Below, in pieces: positions 44,040 to 52,308 of a stretch of DNA of 64,000 bases. Source of the stretch: Clostridium paraputrificum (GTDB lineage Bacteria; Bacillota; Clostridia; Clostridiales; Clostridiaceae). The translations under genes and the position numbers were made by a program. Position 1 is the stretch's first letter. Each line of letters opens with the position of its first letter. Where the stretch lies: positions 744,001 to 808,000 of the forward strand of contig NZ_UAWH01000005.1 of assembly GCF_900447045.1 (NCBI RefSeq), in the 5' to 3' direction. The notes below the pieces were generated by a model. It saw only the letters and a program-made list of their open reading frames with translations, was not told the origin of the DNA and searched no databases.

Positions 44040-44831
44040 ATGAAAAAAGATAGGATTCTTTTCTTTGGGTTTATTTTGCTAATAATTTTTATTTCTGAAA
44101 TGATTGGAGTACAAGGAATTACTATTGGAAGTATTTCTATTAGTGTATTACCGTTAGTATTTGCTGTAATAATTGCTATGGTTGTAGGACTTTCTATTTT
44201 TAGAAAAGGAATAATAAAGAATATCTATTCTAAAGAGAATGTTGATTTTGCTGGGAAATACTTAATTTTTATAATGTTACCATTAATGGCGAGATATGGT
44301 GCTGATGTAGCTCCGAAAATAAATGAGATTTTAGAGGTTGGTTGGATTTTTCTTCTACAATCAGTAGGCAATATTGGAACTGTATTATTAGGATTACCAG
44401 TAGCGCTATTACTAGGTTTAAAAAGAGAAGCTATTGGTGCAACATTAGGAATTGGACGTGAAGGAGAATTAGCTTATATATCAGAAAGATTTACAGTTAA
44501 TTCAGATGAAGGTCGGGGAGTATTATCTATATATCTAATCGGTACATTATTTGGTTCTATAATATTTAGTGTAATACCACCTATCTTAAGTGTATTAGGA
44601 TTTGACTATAGAGCTTTAGCTATTGGTACTGGATTGGGATCTGCTAGTATGATGACAGCTGCATCAACATCACTTATTCCATTATATCCAGAAGCTGAGT
44701 CAACAATTACATCTTATGCTGCTGCTAGTCAATTAGTAACTAGCTTTATTGGAACATATGTAATGGTGTTTTTATCAATTCCATTAATGAACTTTATGTA
44801 TAAAATTTTCAAGAAAGAAAAAGCTATTTAA
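44040..44831 (+). CDS. DUF3100-like multispanning membrane protein
   Basis: A 263-residue protein with seven or eight hydrophobic helices. It carries GREGELAYISERF near 143 and a glycine/serine-rich AIGTGLGSASMMTAAST segment near 205, reminiscent of discontinuous substrate-binding helices in secondary transporters. I place it in the DUF3100 family, which has no established function that I know of. It sits between ribokinase and nucleoside hydrolase genes, 29 nt before a smaller membrane protein. The pair is a candidate nucleoside or pentose transporter by context only. Start follows GGGAGGAATAAGTT. Confidence 0.65.
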   Translation: MKKDRILFFGFILLIIFISEMIGVQGITIGSISISVLPLVFAVIIAMVVGLSIFRKGIIKNIYSKENVDFAGKYLIFIMLPLMARYGADVAPKINEILEVGWIFLLQSVGNIGTVLLGLPVALLLGLKREAIGATLGIGREGELAYISERFTVNSDEGRGVLSIYLIGTLFGSIIFSVIPPILSVLGFDYRALAIGTGLGSASMMTAASTSLIPLYPEAESTITSYAAASQLVTSFIGTYVMVFLSIPLMNFMYKIFKKEKAI

Positions 44832-44860
44832 GCTTTTATTAAGAAAAGAGGGATGAAAAG

Positions 44861-45343
44861 ATGAAAGATACTATAAAAGGGTTATTTGATAATGTAAAGA
44901 TACTATTTTTGGGTGCAGGGTTGATTTTATTTACTCAGGCTGTAAAATTAATTAAAAATCCAGAGTCTACACCAATTACTGGAGAAACATTTGTCGGATT
45001 GATTGTGTTAGTATTTTTTGCTACTGTAGGTTTATTTATAACTGATTTGGCTAAGAAATCAAAGGTAAAAGTTCTGAAAAGTTTCCCGGCTCTAGGATGG
45101 GTTTCAATAGTATCGTTAATTTTTTGTTTAATGTCAAATTTTTTTGTGAAAGCAATTGGAGCAGTGGATTTTCTATCTATAACTACACCTGTATTAGCGT
45201 TTGCGGGGGTTTCTGTATCAGATAGTTTAGGTGATTTAACAAAAACTTCATGGAAAATATTAATTGTAGCGGTATTTGTATTCTTAGGGAGCTATTTAGG
45301 GCGTGTATTGCTTGCACAACTTGGAATTATGATTAGTAGATAA
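44861..45343 (+). CDS. Small membrane partner of the DUF3100-like protein
   Basis: A 160-residue protein with four or five hydrophobic helices (about 12-30, 43-62, 78-97, 105-120, 130-150) and no family I recognise. It starts 29 nt after the DUF3100-like gene and is followed 13 nt later by a nucleoside hydrolase. Tight spacing suggests a two-component membrane complex. GDLTKTSWKILIVAVFVFLGSYLG near the C-terminus is its most distinctive stretch. Confidence 0.65.
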   Translation: MKDTIKGLFDNVKILFLGAGLILFTQAVKLIKNPESTPITGETFVGLIVLVFFATVGLFITDLAKKSKVKVLKSFPALGWVSIVSLIFCLMSNFFVKAIGAVDFLSITTPVLAFAGVSVSDSLGDLTKTSWKILIVAVFVFLGSYLGRVLLAQLGIMISR

Positions 45344-45356
45344 GGAGGAAATTCAA

Positions 45357-46298
45357 ATGAAGATGATTTTAGATGTAGATACAGGGATAGATGATGCTTT
45401 AGCCATTGCATATGCAATAGGAAAAGAAGAAATTGATTTAATAGGTATAACTACTGTTTTTGGAAATGTAAATGTTTATGATGCTTCAAAAAATAGTTTA
45501 AATATTCTAAAATTATTAGATTCAGAAAACATTCCAGTATATATGGGAGCAGAACATTCAGTTATATCTTCTGGATATGAACAAAAAAGAGGTGGAAAGC
45601 TTTTTCACGGGGAGAATGGCATTGGGAATATTACTTTAGAGAGTAGTACTTATGAATATAAAGATAGAGCTATTGATTTCATTTTAGATTCAGTAGAGAA
45701 ATATGAGAATGATTTAACAATAGTAGCCACAGGTCCTTTGACTAATATAGCTGAGGCAATAAAAAAATCTCCAAAAACTATGAGTAAAGTTAATAAAATA
45801 GTAATAATGGGGGGGGCATTGACTGTTCCGGGAAATGTTAGTTCATTTGCAGAAGCTAATTTTTCTCAGGATGTTGAGTCGGTAGATGTAGTTTTAAGTA
45901 GTGAGCTTCCGGTTACTTTGATTGGATTAGACGTAACATTGAAGATGTTATTAACTAGAGATGATGTGGAAATATGGAAAGATATAAGTGATAAATCAAA
46001 GTGCTATTATAATATAATAGATTATTATTTTAAAGCTCATGAAATAATATCACCTGATATGGGAGGATGTGCTCTTCATGATCCACTTGCAGTAGGAGTT
46101 GCAATTAACCCTGATATTGTGAGTACTACTGCATTTTCCTTGAGGATAATAATGGAAGGAGATCAAAGTGGAAGAGTAGTATCAAATAACAAAAATTTAA
46201 ATTTTAAAACTATTAAAAATGTTGAGGTTGCTTTAGATGTAAAGGCAGAGGAGTTCAAAAAAGATTTTCTGAATACTTTATATAAAGTTTTTAAGTAA
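45357..46298 (+). CDS. Nucleoside hydrolase (IunH-like)
   Basis: A 313-residue Ca2+-dependent nucleoside hydrolase releasing free base and ribose. The DVDTGIDDALA metal site begins at residue 6, NVNV follows near 40, VATGPLTNIAEA is near 123, VIMGGA near 150 and the ALHDPLAVG motif near 240 holds the catalytic His. It ends the operon started by rbsK, so nucleoside cleavage and ribose phosphorylation are coupled. Base preference cannot be read. Start has AAGGAGGAAATTCAA. Confidence 0.93.
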   Translation: MKMILDVDTGIDDALAIAYAIGKEEIDLIGITTVFGNVNVYDASKNSLNILKLLDSENIPVYMGAEHSVISSGYEQKRGGKLFHGENGIGNITLESSTYEYKDRAIDFILDSVEKYENDLTIVATGPLTNIAEAIKKSPKTMSKVNKIVIMGGALTVPGNVSSFAEANFSQDVESVDVVLSSELPVTLIGLDVTLKMLLTRDDVEIWKDISDKSKCYYNIIDYYFKAHEIISPDMGGCALHDPLAVGVAINPDIVSTTAFSLRIIMEGDQSGRVVSNNKNLNFKTIKNVEVALDVKAEEFKKDFLNTLYKVFK

Positions 46299-46422
46299 TT
46301 TGTCTATAGATTATATTGTCATTATTGTAGTGTAATTAACCTAATCGTACTGAATATAGTGCTTGTTTGGGGTTATAATTAATTGATTGTTTAAAAAAAT
46401 ATATATTTTAATAGGTGTAATT

Positions 46423-46557
46423 TTGAACTATTTAAAAGAAATTATATTAAATTATATTAAATTATATAGAGAAAAGCGAGAGGGTATAGAATTATTAATA
46501 AATAAAGGGTTCGTTTATAAAGGGAATAAGGATGGAGGAATATTATTTGAAACATAG
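46423..46557 (+). CDS. Possible 44-codon small ORF
   Basis: A TTG-initiated reading frame with AGGTG five bases upstream, ending 18 nt before the transaldolase start. It is basic and helical (NYLKEIILNYIKLYREKREGI) and ends in KGFVYKGNKDGG. A repeat of TTATATTAAA lies inside. Composition is plausible for a real peptide but nothing more supports it. The rest of 46299-46575 shows no recognised signal. Confidence 0.25.
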   Translation: MNYLKEIILNYIKLYREKREGIELLINKGFVYKGNKDGGILFET

Positions 46558-46575
46558 TAAGTAGGAGGATATATT

Positions 46576-47223
46576 ATGAAGTTTTTTTTAGATACTGCAA
46601 ATGTTGAAGATATAAAAGAAATTAACGAATTAGGGATTTTAGCAGGTGTTACTACTAATCCATCTTTAATTGCGAAAGAAAAAAGAGATATACATGAGGT
46701 TATTTCTGAAATTGTAAATATTGTTGATGGTCCTATAAGTGCAGAAGTAATAAGTTTAGATTATGAAAACATGATTAAGGAAGGAGAAGAATTAGCCAAG
46801 ATTCATAAAAACATTGTAGTGAAAATTCCAATGACAAAGGATGGGTTAAAGGCTGTTTCATATCTTTCAAAAAAGAATATAAAAACTAATGTGACTTTAA
46901 TATTTTCAGCTACTCAAGCACTATTAGCTGCAAGAGCAGGTGCGACATATGTGTAACCTTTCCTTGGAAGGTTAGATGATATAGGATCTAATGGAATGAT
47001 TTTAATTAATGATATCAGTGAGATTTTTAATATTCATTCAATTGACACTGAAATAATAGCTGCCTCTGTTAGACATCCAATTCATATTATTGAAGCAGCA
47101 AAAGCTGGAGCAGATATAGCTACAGTACCACCAATGGTTATTGATAATTTGATTAAACATCCATTAACTAATAGTGGAATTGAAAGATTTATTAAGGACT
47201 GGAAAGAAGCAAATAAGAAGTAG
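46576..47223 (+). pseudogene. tal: Transaldolase/fructose-6-phosphate aldolase-like gene with in-frame stop
   Basis: A 216-codon frame of the small transaldolase (TalC/MipB) family, interrupted by TAA at 46954-46956. Codons before it give residues 1-126 with [25 protein letters not shown] and the Schiff-base lysine in VVKIPMT. The frame continues without shift as [13 protein letters not shown], a stretch that in intact relatives follows a serine (SPFLGR), and ends normally. One base change, TCA to TAA, explains the stop. ATG follows TAGGAGGATAT. An internal ATG at 46996 could start a fragment. If real, the strain lacks this product; if a sequencing error, the gene is intact and completes the pentose cluster. 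Confidence 0.88.
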
Positions 47224-47264
47224 TTAATTTTGAATTTAGTTATTATATCTTATTCATAACTAAA

Positions 47265-47299
47265 GAAAACCAATTGGCTTTTAGTCAGTTGGTTTTTTG
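47265..47299 (+). terminator. Terminator after transaldolase gene
   Basis: AAAACCAA plus TTGGC pairs with GTCAG plus TTGGTTTT, followed by TT. Confidence 0.75.
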
Positions 47300-47486
47300 A
47301 ATTTTAAATAAAATAAATATATATTCTTATATTTATAACAATATATATTGGGGCTTATCCTATGTTATAATATCCTATAAAGCTGAAGCGTATGGTTGTA
47401 ATTATAAAAAGGGTTATAGGAATTAAAAATCAAATCTAATTTTAATATAACAATTGTAATTTAAATTATTTATGAGAGGAGTTATT

Positions 47487-47946
47487 ATGAAAATACGAGA
47501 TATGGTTTTAGAGGATTTTAAGGAAGTAAGTAAATTGATGTATCAGGTACATAATCTCCACTTAGAAAATAGGAATGATATTTATAAGGAGTCTAATCCT
47601 ATGTCGAAGAATGAGTTCATAAATATCTTAGAAGATACCCATTGTATATCAATATTATCAGAAGAAAACAATGAGGTTTTAGGTTTATGCATGGCAAGTA
47701 TAAAGGAAGTTTCAAATCATTCAGTACTAAAAGATAGAAAAGTTGGATACTTAGATGTGTTATGTGTAGAGGCAAGTTGTAGGAAAAGAGGTATAGGAAA
47801 AAAGCTGTGTGATGAAATTATGTTTAGACTAAAAGGGAGCTGTAAGTTTAGAACTTATGGTATGGTCCTTTAATAAAGAAGCAATAAATTTTTATGAAAG
47901 CATAGGAATGGTTGAAAGAAATAAAGTTATGGAATATAAATTATAA
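47487..47946 (+). pseudogene. GNAT acetyltransferase with a homopolymer frameshift
   Basis: The frame from ATG 47487 (after GAGAGGAG) encodes a GNAT with YLDVLCVEASCRKRGIGKKLCDEI, the acetyl-CoA loop, then goes out of frame and stops at 47871-47873. Removing one base from the AAAAGGG run at 47831-47837 restores a normal C-terminus, GAVSLELMVWSFNKEAINFYE and onward to a stop at 47944-47946, exactly as in intact GNATs. So the gene carries a one-base insertion or the sequence has a homopolymer error. Substrate unknown. Confidence 0.85.
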
Positions 47947-48039
47947 ATATATTTTTTTAGGTGCCTAATTAACATTTATTTCATATAAATATTAATAAGA
48001 GAGTTTATAGAAGTATATTAATTAGGAGGATATAAAATA

Positions 48040-48351
48040 ATGAGGTATATAAATACAGGAGAATTTGATTCGGAAGTTTTAAACCAAAGAGGAGTAGTAA
48101 TTGTTGATTTTTATGCAACTTGGTGTGGACCTTGTAAGATGCTTACACCAGTACTTGAAAGTATAGATAATGAAATGGAAAATATAAAAGTAGTTAAAGT
48201 AGATATAGATGAAAGTAGGAGATTAGCAATGAATTATGGTATTCAAAGTGTTCCTACAATAAAGATATTCAAGGATGGAAGAGAGGTAGTTACAAGAGTA
48301 GGATTTCAGCCTAAAGAAACATTAGAAAATATTATTCAAATGATTATGTAG
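48040..48351 (+). CDS. trxA: Thioredoxin
   Basis: A 103-residue thioredoxin with active site WCGPC near 28-32, the preceding VVIVDFYATW strand and the cis-proline in SVPTIKIF near 73. It is followed 14 nt later by an unusual flavin thioredoxin reductase, so the pair forms a redox operon. Start follows TTAGGAGGATA. Confidence 0.94.
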   Translation: MRYINTGEFDSEVLNQRGVVIVDFYATWCGPCKMLTPVLESIDNEMENIKVVKVDIDESRRLAMNYGIQSVPTIKIFKDGREVVTRVGFQPKETLENIIQMIM

Positions 48352-48365
48352 AGGAAGTGTAAAAA

Positions 48366-49223
48366 TTGCAGGAACGATATGATATAGCTATAATTGGGAC
48401 AGGCCCTGCAGGATTATCAGCAGCACTAAATGCTAAAATAAGAAATAAATCATTTATATTGTTTGGAAGTAATAATCTAAGTCCTAAAATAGCCAAAGCA
48501 CCTAAGATAAATAATTTTTTAGGTTTTCCCAACATGAGTGGTAAAGAAATGGGAATGGCTTTTAGGGAGCATATAAATTCCATGGGAATAGAGATTACAG
48601 AAGAGAGAGTAAATAATATTTATTCAATGGGTGATTATTTTGCATTAATGGTAAATGATAAGATGTATGAGGCAAGAGCAATAATAATTGCAACAGGGGT
48701 AGAGTTTTCTAAACCTATAAAAGGAGAGTTAGAGTTTTTAGGTAGAGGGGTAGGTTACTGTGCAACATGTGATGCACCTCTTTATAGTGGAAAGGATGTA
48801 GTAATAGTATCTTCTAATGAAGAAGGTGAAAGAGATGCTAATTATGTATCGGAGTTAGCAAAAAGAGTATACTATGTTCCATTATATAATGGAGAATACA
48901 GAATTAATAGTAATATAGAAGTGGTAAAAGACAGACCTATGGAAATTATAGGTGATGATAAGGTTAAGAAGATATTATTAAAAAGTAATAAAATAGATAC
49001 TGATGGAGTATTTCTTTTAAAAGATGCAATTTCTCCATCTCAACTTGTGCCTGGACTTCTAGAGATAGATGGACATATAATGGTTGATAATCATATGAGA
49101 ACAAATTTAAAAGGATGCTTTGCAGCAGGAGATTGTGTTGGAAAACCATATCAATATATAAAAGCTGCTGGTGAAGGGAATATAGCATCACTATCAGCAG
49201 TTGCATATTTAGATGGAAGATAA
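48366..49223 (+). CDS. Ferredoxin-linked-type flavin thioredoxin reductase (FFTR-like)
   Basis: A 285-residue flavoprotein of thioredoxin reductase size and fold. FAD motif GTGPAGLSAALNA (11-23), redox pair in GYCATCDAP near 136-141, and GCFAAGDCVG near 250 are intact. The NADPH-binding element expected just after the CxxC (GGGxSA and HRRxxxR) is replaced by VVIVSSNEEGERDANYVSELAKRVYYVPLY. This loss is the defining trait of pyridine-nucleotide-independent FFTR enzymes of clostridia, which take electrons from ferredoxin. The electron donor here is inferred from that trait. Start is TTG after AGAGGAAG. Confidence 0.82.
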   Translation: MQERYDIAIIGTGPAGLSAALNAKIRNKSFILFGSNNLSPKIAKAPKINNFLGFPNMSGKEMGMAFREHINSMGIEITEERVNNIYSMGDYFALMVNDKMYEARAIIIATGVEFSKPIKGELEFLGRGVGYCATCDAPLYSGKDVVIVSSNEEGERDANYVSELAKRVYYVPLYNGEYRINSNIEVVKDRPMEIIGDDKVKKILLKSNKIDTDGVFLLKDAISPSQLVPGLLEIDGHIMVDNHMRTNLKGCFAAGDCVGKPYQYIKAAGEGNIASLSAVAYLDGR

Positions 49224-49270
49224 TAATTTGAGAAAATTGAAAAAATATCATAATTAGAATTTATATATAT

Positions 49271-49316
49271 AAAGGACTAAATTAAAATTATAAGTATTTT
49301 AATTTAGTCCTTTTAT
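49271..49316. terminator. Bidirectional terminator
   Basis: AAAGGACTAAATTAAAAT pairs with ATTTTAATTTAGTCCTTT around TATAAGT, between convergent genes. Confidence 0.88.
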
Positions 49317-49317
49317 A

Positions 49318-49566
49318 TTAACCTTGAGACATTTCTTGTTTTACAGTTGCTATTTCTTCAGGAGTAGCAGGTTGTGCAGGAATATAATATCCTTTTTCTT
49401 TAGCTATTTTAAATAAATTATATTGACGAGTTTCATCTTCATTTCTCATAGTTATTATTTGTTGACGAAGTTGTTCGTTCTCAGTTTGAGAAATTATTCC
49501 ACCATATCCTGCTAAACTAGCATTTAATCCAGCAAGGTAATCGCTAATCATTTCCTTTTCTTGCAT
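49318..49566 (-). CDS. CotF-like spore coat protein, C-terminal-type half
   Basis: An 82-residue helical protein resembling the second part of CotF-family coat proteins: SDYLAGLNASLAGYGG..ISQTENEQLRQQIITMRNEDETRQYNLFKIAKEKGYY, and a Pro-rich AQPATPEE tail. It follows a second small CotF-like gene by 13 nt, so a CotF domain appears split over two short genes. Likely made in the mother cell during sporulation. Start follows GGAGGAATG. Confidence 0.75.
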   Translation of the reverse strand: MQEKEMISDYLAGLNASLAGYGGIISQTENEQLRQQIITMRNEDETRQYNLFKIAKEKGYYIPAQPATPEEIATVKQEMSQG

Positions 49567-49579
49567 TTTTACATTCCTC

Positions 49580-49765
49580 CTATCCTAAGAAAGTCATTAA
49601 TTTATCTTTATTTGTTTTTGCATCTTGTGCATCTTTTGTAAGTATTTGTTTTAATTGAGGGTCAGTACATTGTTGAGCATAGAAGTTTAACTTCTTCTCA
49701 ATAGTGCAGTGAGCTCCAATTAAATGACGTAAGTTTTGTAGCTCTAATTGATTTAAGTTAGCCAT
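49580..49765 (-). CDS. CotF-like spore coat protein, N-terminal-type half
   Basis: A 61-residue helical protein (NLNQLELQNLRHLIGAHCTIEKKLNFYAQQ, then DPQLKQILTKDA) resembling the first helices of CotF-type coat proteins. ATG at 49765 follows GAAGGGAGATATAACT; an in-frame TTG upstream overlaps the ribosome binding site. First gene of a two-gene operon, divergent from the DedA operon. Confidence 0.72.
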   Translation of the reverse strand: MANLNQLELQNLRHLIGAHCTIEKKLNFYAQQCTDPQLKQILTKDAQDAKTNKDKLMTFLG

Positions 49766-49847
49766 AGTTATATCTCCCTTCAAAAAAACTTCAATATTAA
49801 CTTTTACAATTCACTATCGATTTATACATAAAAAACTTGGATTATTA

Positions 49848-49906
49848 TCCTTAAACTTTTTTTAATATCTCTTTAGTTTTTCTTTAGTTTTTTCACAATA
49901 TATATT
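49848..49906 (+). promoter_or_regulatory. 11-bp-phased repeats and promoter of the DedA operon
   Basis: The 11-mer TCTTTAGTTTT is exactly repeated at 49870-49880 and 49881-49891. Weaker copies in the same 11-bp register lie at 49848 (TCCTTAAACTT) and 49859 (TTTTTAATATC). A -10 (TATATA/TATATT, 49899-49906) begins 18-20 bp after the start of the last copy. This is the layout of an OmpR/PhoB-type activator site. Confidence 0.65.
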
Positions 49907-49958
49907 AAGAAATACTATTTAGAATAAAGACATAACGAAAGAGAAGGAGATAATACCT

Positions 49959-50474
49959 ATGAATATGGAAATCTTAATGAATTATTTTTCGCAATATGGA
50001 CTAATAGTTTTCTTTATAATAATTTTTCTTGAATATCTAAATGTACCAGGCTTGGCAGCTGGTATAGTAATGCCTCTTGCAGGTGTATGGGCAGCTAATG
50101 AAGGAATAGGTTTTTTTACAGCTATTTTTATATCAGTAATAGCTGGACTTTTAGGAAGCTTGGTTCTTTACGCAATAGCTAGAATAGGTGGAGAAATATT
50201 TTTAAAGAAATTAATAAATAAGTTTCCTAGTCAAGAAAAAACAATAAATAACAAACTAGACTACTTAAGACAAAAGGGAAGTGTAGGAGTTTTTGTTAGT
50301 AAATTAATACCTATGGCAAGAACATTAATAGAAATTCCAGCTGGAGTATTAAAGATTGATTTTATGAAATATTTTTGTAGTGCTGGGTTAGGAATATTCG
50401 TGTGGAATTTAATATTTGTAGGGTCAGGATATATATTTGGTGAAGCTGTATTTCAAAAGCTAACATTTTTATAA
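49959..50474 (+). CDS. DedA-family membrane protein
   Basis: A 171-residue DedA/SNARE-associated (VTT-domain) membrane protein. The hallmark GSLVLYAIARIGGE near 68-80 and FVSKLIPMARTLIEIPAGVLKIDFMKYF near 110-137 (the R..P..R-type motif with Arg/Pro) are present. DedA proteins support envelope homeostasis and some act as undecaprenyl-phosphate or lipid flippases. First gene of an operon with a glycosyltransferase and a lipid acyltransferase-like protein. Start follows GAGAAGGAGAT. Confidence 0.88.
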   Translation: MNMEILMNYFSQYGLIVFFIIIFLEYLNVPGLAAGIVMPLAGVWAANEGIGFFTAIFISVIAGLLGSLVLYAIARIGGEIFLKKLINKFPSQEKTINNKLDYLRQKGSVGVFVSKLIPMARTLIEIPAGVLKIDFMKYFCSAGLGIFVWNLIFVGSGYIFGEAVFQKLTFL

Positions 50475-50486
50475 GGAGGATATAAA

Positions 50487-51713
50487 ATGAGAATTGCAAT
50501 GTTAACCAATAATTATAAGCCTTTTGTTGGAGGGGTTCCAATATCAATAGAAAGATTATCTAAGTCTTTAAGAAGTCTTGGACATGAAGTTTATATCTTT
50601 GCTCCAACTTATGACAATCAGTGTGATGAGGAATTTGTAATAAGATATAAATCCCTAAAAGGAAAAATATCAGGAGGAGTTGTGCTTCCTAATATATTTG
50701 ATATAGAAATAGAGAAAAAGTTCAAAGCTTTAAAGTTTGATGTTATTCACGTACATCATCCAATGTTGTTAGGGAACATAGCTCAGTATCTAGGAAGAAA
50801 ATATAATATTCCAGTTATATATACTTATCATACAAGATATGAAGAATATCTACATTTCCTAAAACCTTTTGAGTTATTAGAAAGTAGAGGAGACAAGATA
50901 GGAGATAAAATTTTAAGTTATAGTAAAGAAAAGTTTATACCTAATAGAGTAAAGCACTTTGTTAATAGGTGCGATTTGGTTTTTACACCCACAGAAACGA
51001 TGAAGGGATATTTATTACAGAGTGGTGCGGAAAGTAAAATAGAAATACTACCTACTGGACTAGAAGATGAATACTTCGATTTAAATGGAAATGAAAGTAA
51101 AGAAATAAGAAATACCTATATTGGAGATAATAAATATTTATTTTGTACTGTTTCAAGACTTAGTAAAGAGAAGAACTTACACTTTTTTATAGATGGATTA
51201 CTAGAACTAAAAAATAAAATAGGTGATTGTTTTAATACTATGGTTATTGGTGATGGTCCATTAAAGAAAGAGCTAGAAGAAAGAGTTCAGAGATTAGGTC
51301 TTCATAATAATGTTACTTTTATAGGGAAAGTTGATAATAAAAAGATAAAAGACTATTACGGTGCATGTGATTTATTTCTTTTTTCTTCAAAGTCAGAAAC
51401 TCAGGGGATAGTTCTTCTTGAAGCTATGGCATCAAAGCTCCCTGTAGTAGCAGTTAAAGCTTCAGGTGTAATGGATGTAGTAAAGAATGATGTTAATGGA
51501 TATATGACAACTGAGAACAAAGAATACTGGGCTAAGAGGATATTGGATATTATAATGAACAATAATCTAAGGTTAAAACTTAAAGATGGAGCTTTTAGAA
51601 CATCAAAAGAATACTCTAACTCTAAAATTGCTAAATTGGCCCTACATTATTACGAAGAGGTAATATTAGAATGTTATAGAAGGGGACAAGAGTATGCATT
51701 TAAAATTGGATAG
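50487..51713 (+). CDS. Glycosyltransferase family 4 (diacylglycerol glycosyltransferase-like)
   Basis: A 408-residue GT-B enzyme. The N-terminal TNNYKPFVGGVPISIERLSKSLRSLGHEV and FDVIHVHHPMLLG are typical of GT4 diacylglycerol glucosyltransferases and related phosphatidylinositol mannosyltransferases. The C-terminal domain has SRLSKEKNLHFFIDGL, GDGPLKKELE and the EX7E motif in SETQGIVLLEAMASKLPVVAV. It starts 12 nt after dedA with an AAGGAGG site and overlaps the next gene by 20 nt. A glycolipid product is likely by family and neighbours. Confidence 0.87.
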   Translation: MRIAMLTNNYKPFVGGVPISIERLSKSLRSLGHEVYIFAPTYDNQCDEEFVIRYKSLKGKISGGVVLPNIFDIEIEKKFKALKFDVIHVHHPMLLGNIAQYLGRKYNIPVIYTYHTRYEEYLHFLKPFELLESRGDKIGDKILSYSKEKFIPNRVKHFVNRCDLVFTPTETMKGYLLQSGAESKIEILPTGLEDEYFDLNGNESKEIRNTYIGDNKYLFCTVSRLSKEKNLHFFIDGLLELKNKIGDCFNTMVIGDGPLKKELEERVQRLGLHNNVTFIGKVDNKKIKDYYGACDLFLFSSKSETQGIVLLEAMASKLPVVAVKASGVMDVVKNDVNGYMTTENKEYWAKRILDIIMNNNLRLKLKDGAFRTSKEYSNSKIAKLALHYYEEVILECYRRGQEYAFKIG

Positions 51714-52308
51714 GAATAGATTACTTAGTAAAGTTTATATAAGCTATTTAAGATTAATATGGAAAACAAGTTCTATTGAATATGAAGGAGAGATAAATGA
51801 TTTTTCCAACAGTATAATTGGATTTTGGCATGGTGACAGCTATGTTATGAATTTAGCAATTAATAAATTAATATCGAAGGATATAGATTTACAGGTTGTG
51901 GTTACTGCTGACAAAAGAGGAGATTATATTGAGAATATCCTAAATTACTATGGAGGGAAAGCACTGAGGATGCCAGATGGTATAAAGATGAAGGGGTTTT
52001 TAAAAGAACTTAAAACAGAAAGTAAGAAGGAAAATGGAACTCTAGCCATTGCTCTTGATGGACCATTAGGACCCTTCCGTGAACCAAAGAAAATAGCACC
52101 TCTGTTATCAAATGAATCTGGTAAAGAATTAATAGGATTTAAAATAGAGTATTCTAATAAGATATACTTAAATAAAAGATGGGATAAATATTCAATACCA
52201 TTACCATTTACAAGTATAAAAATAAATACTGTAAATTTTGGAGTGGTAACAAAGGATGATTTAAGAGGTTATAGAGAATATTCTAAAGAGTTAAAGAAGT
52301 TTCTTTAG
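51694..52308 (+). CDS. DUF374-like lysophospholipid acyltransferase
   Basis: A 204-residue protein related to DUF374/LPLAT-like acyltransferases: IIGFWHGDSYVMNL near 41-54 contains a His-x-Asp acyltransferase-like element, and ALDGPLGPFREPKKIAPLLSNESGKELIG near 112-140 matches the conserved DGPxGP stretch. It overlaps the glycosyltransferase gene by 20 nt, so translation is coupled. Together with DedA and the glycosyltransferase it suggests synthesis or placement of a membrane glycolipid. Exact acceptor is unknown. Confidence 0.75.
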   Translation: MHLKLDRNRLLSKVYISYLRLIWKTSSIEYEGEINDFSNSIIGFWHGDSYVMNLAINKLISKDIDLQVVVTADKRGDYIENILNYYGGKALRMPDGIKMKGFLKELKTESKKENGTLAIALDGPLGPFREPKKIAPLLSNESGKELIGFKIEYSNKIYLNKRWDKYSIPLPFTSIKINTVNFGVVTKDDLRGYREYSKELKKFL

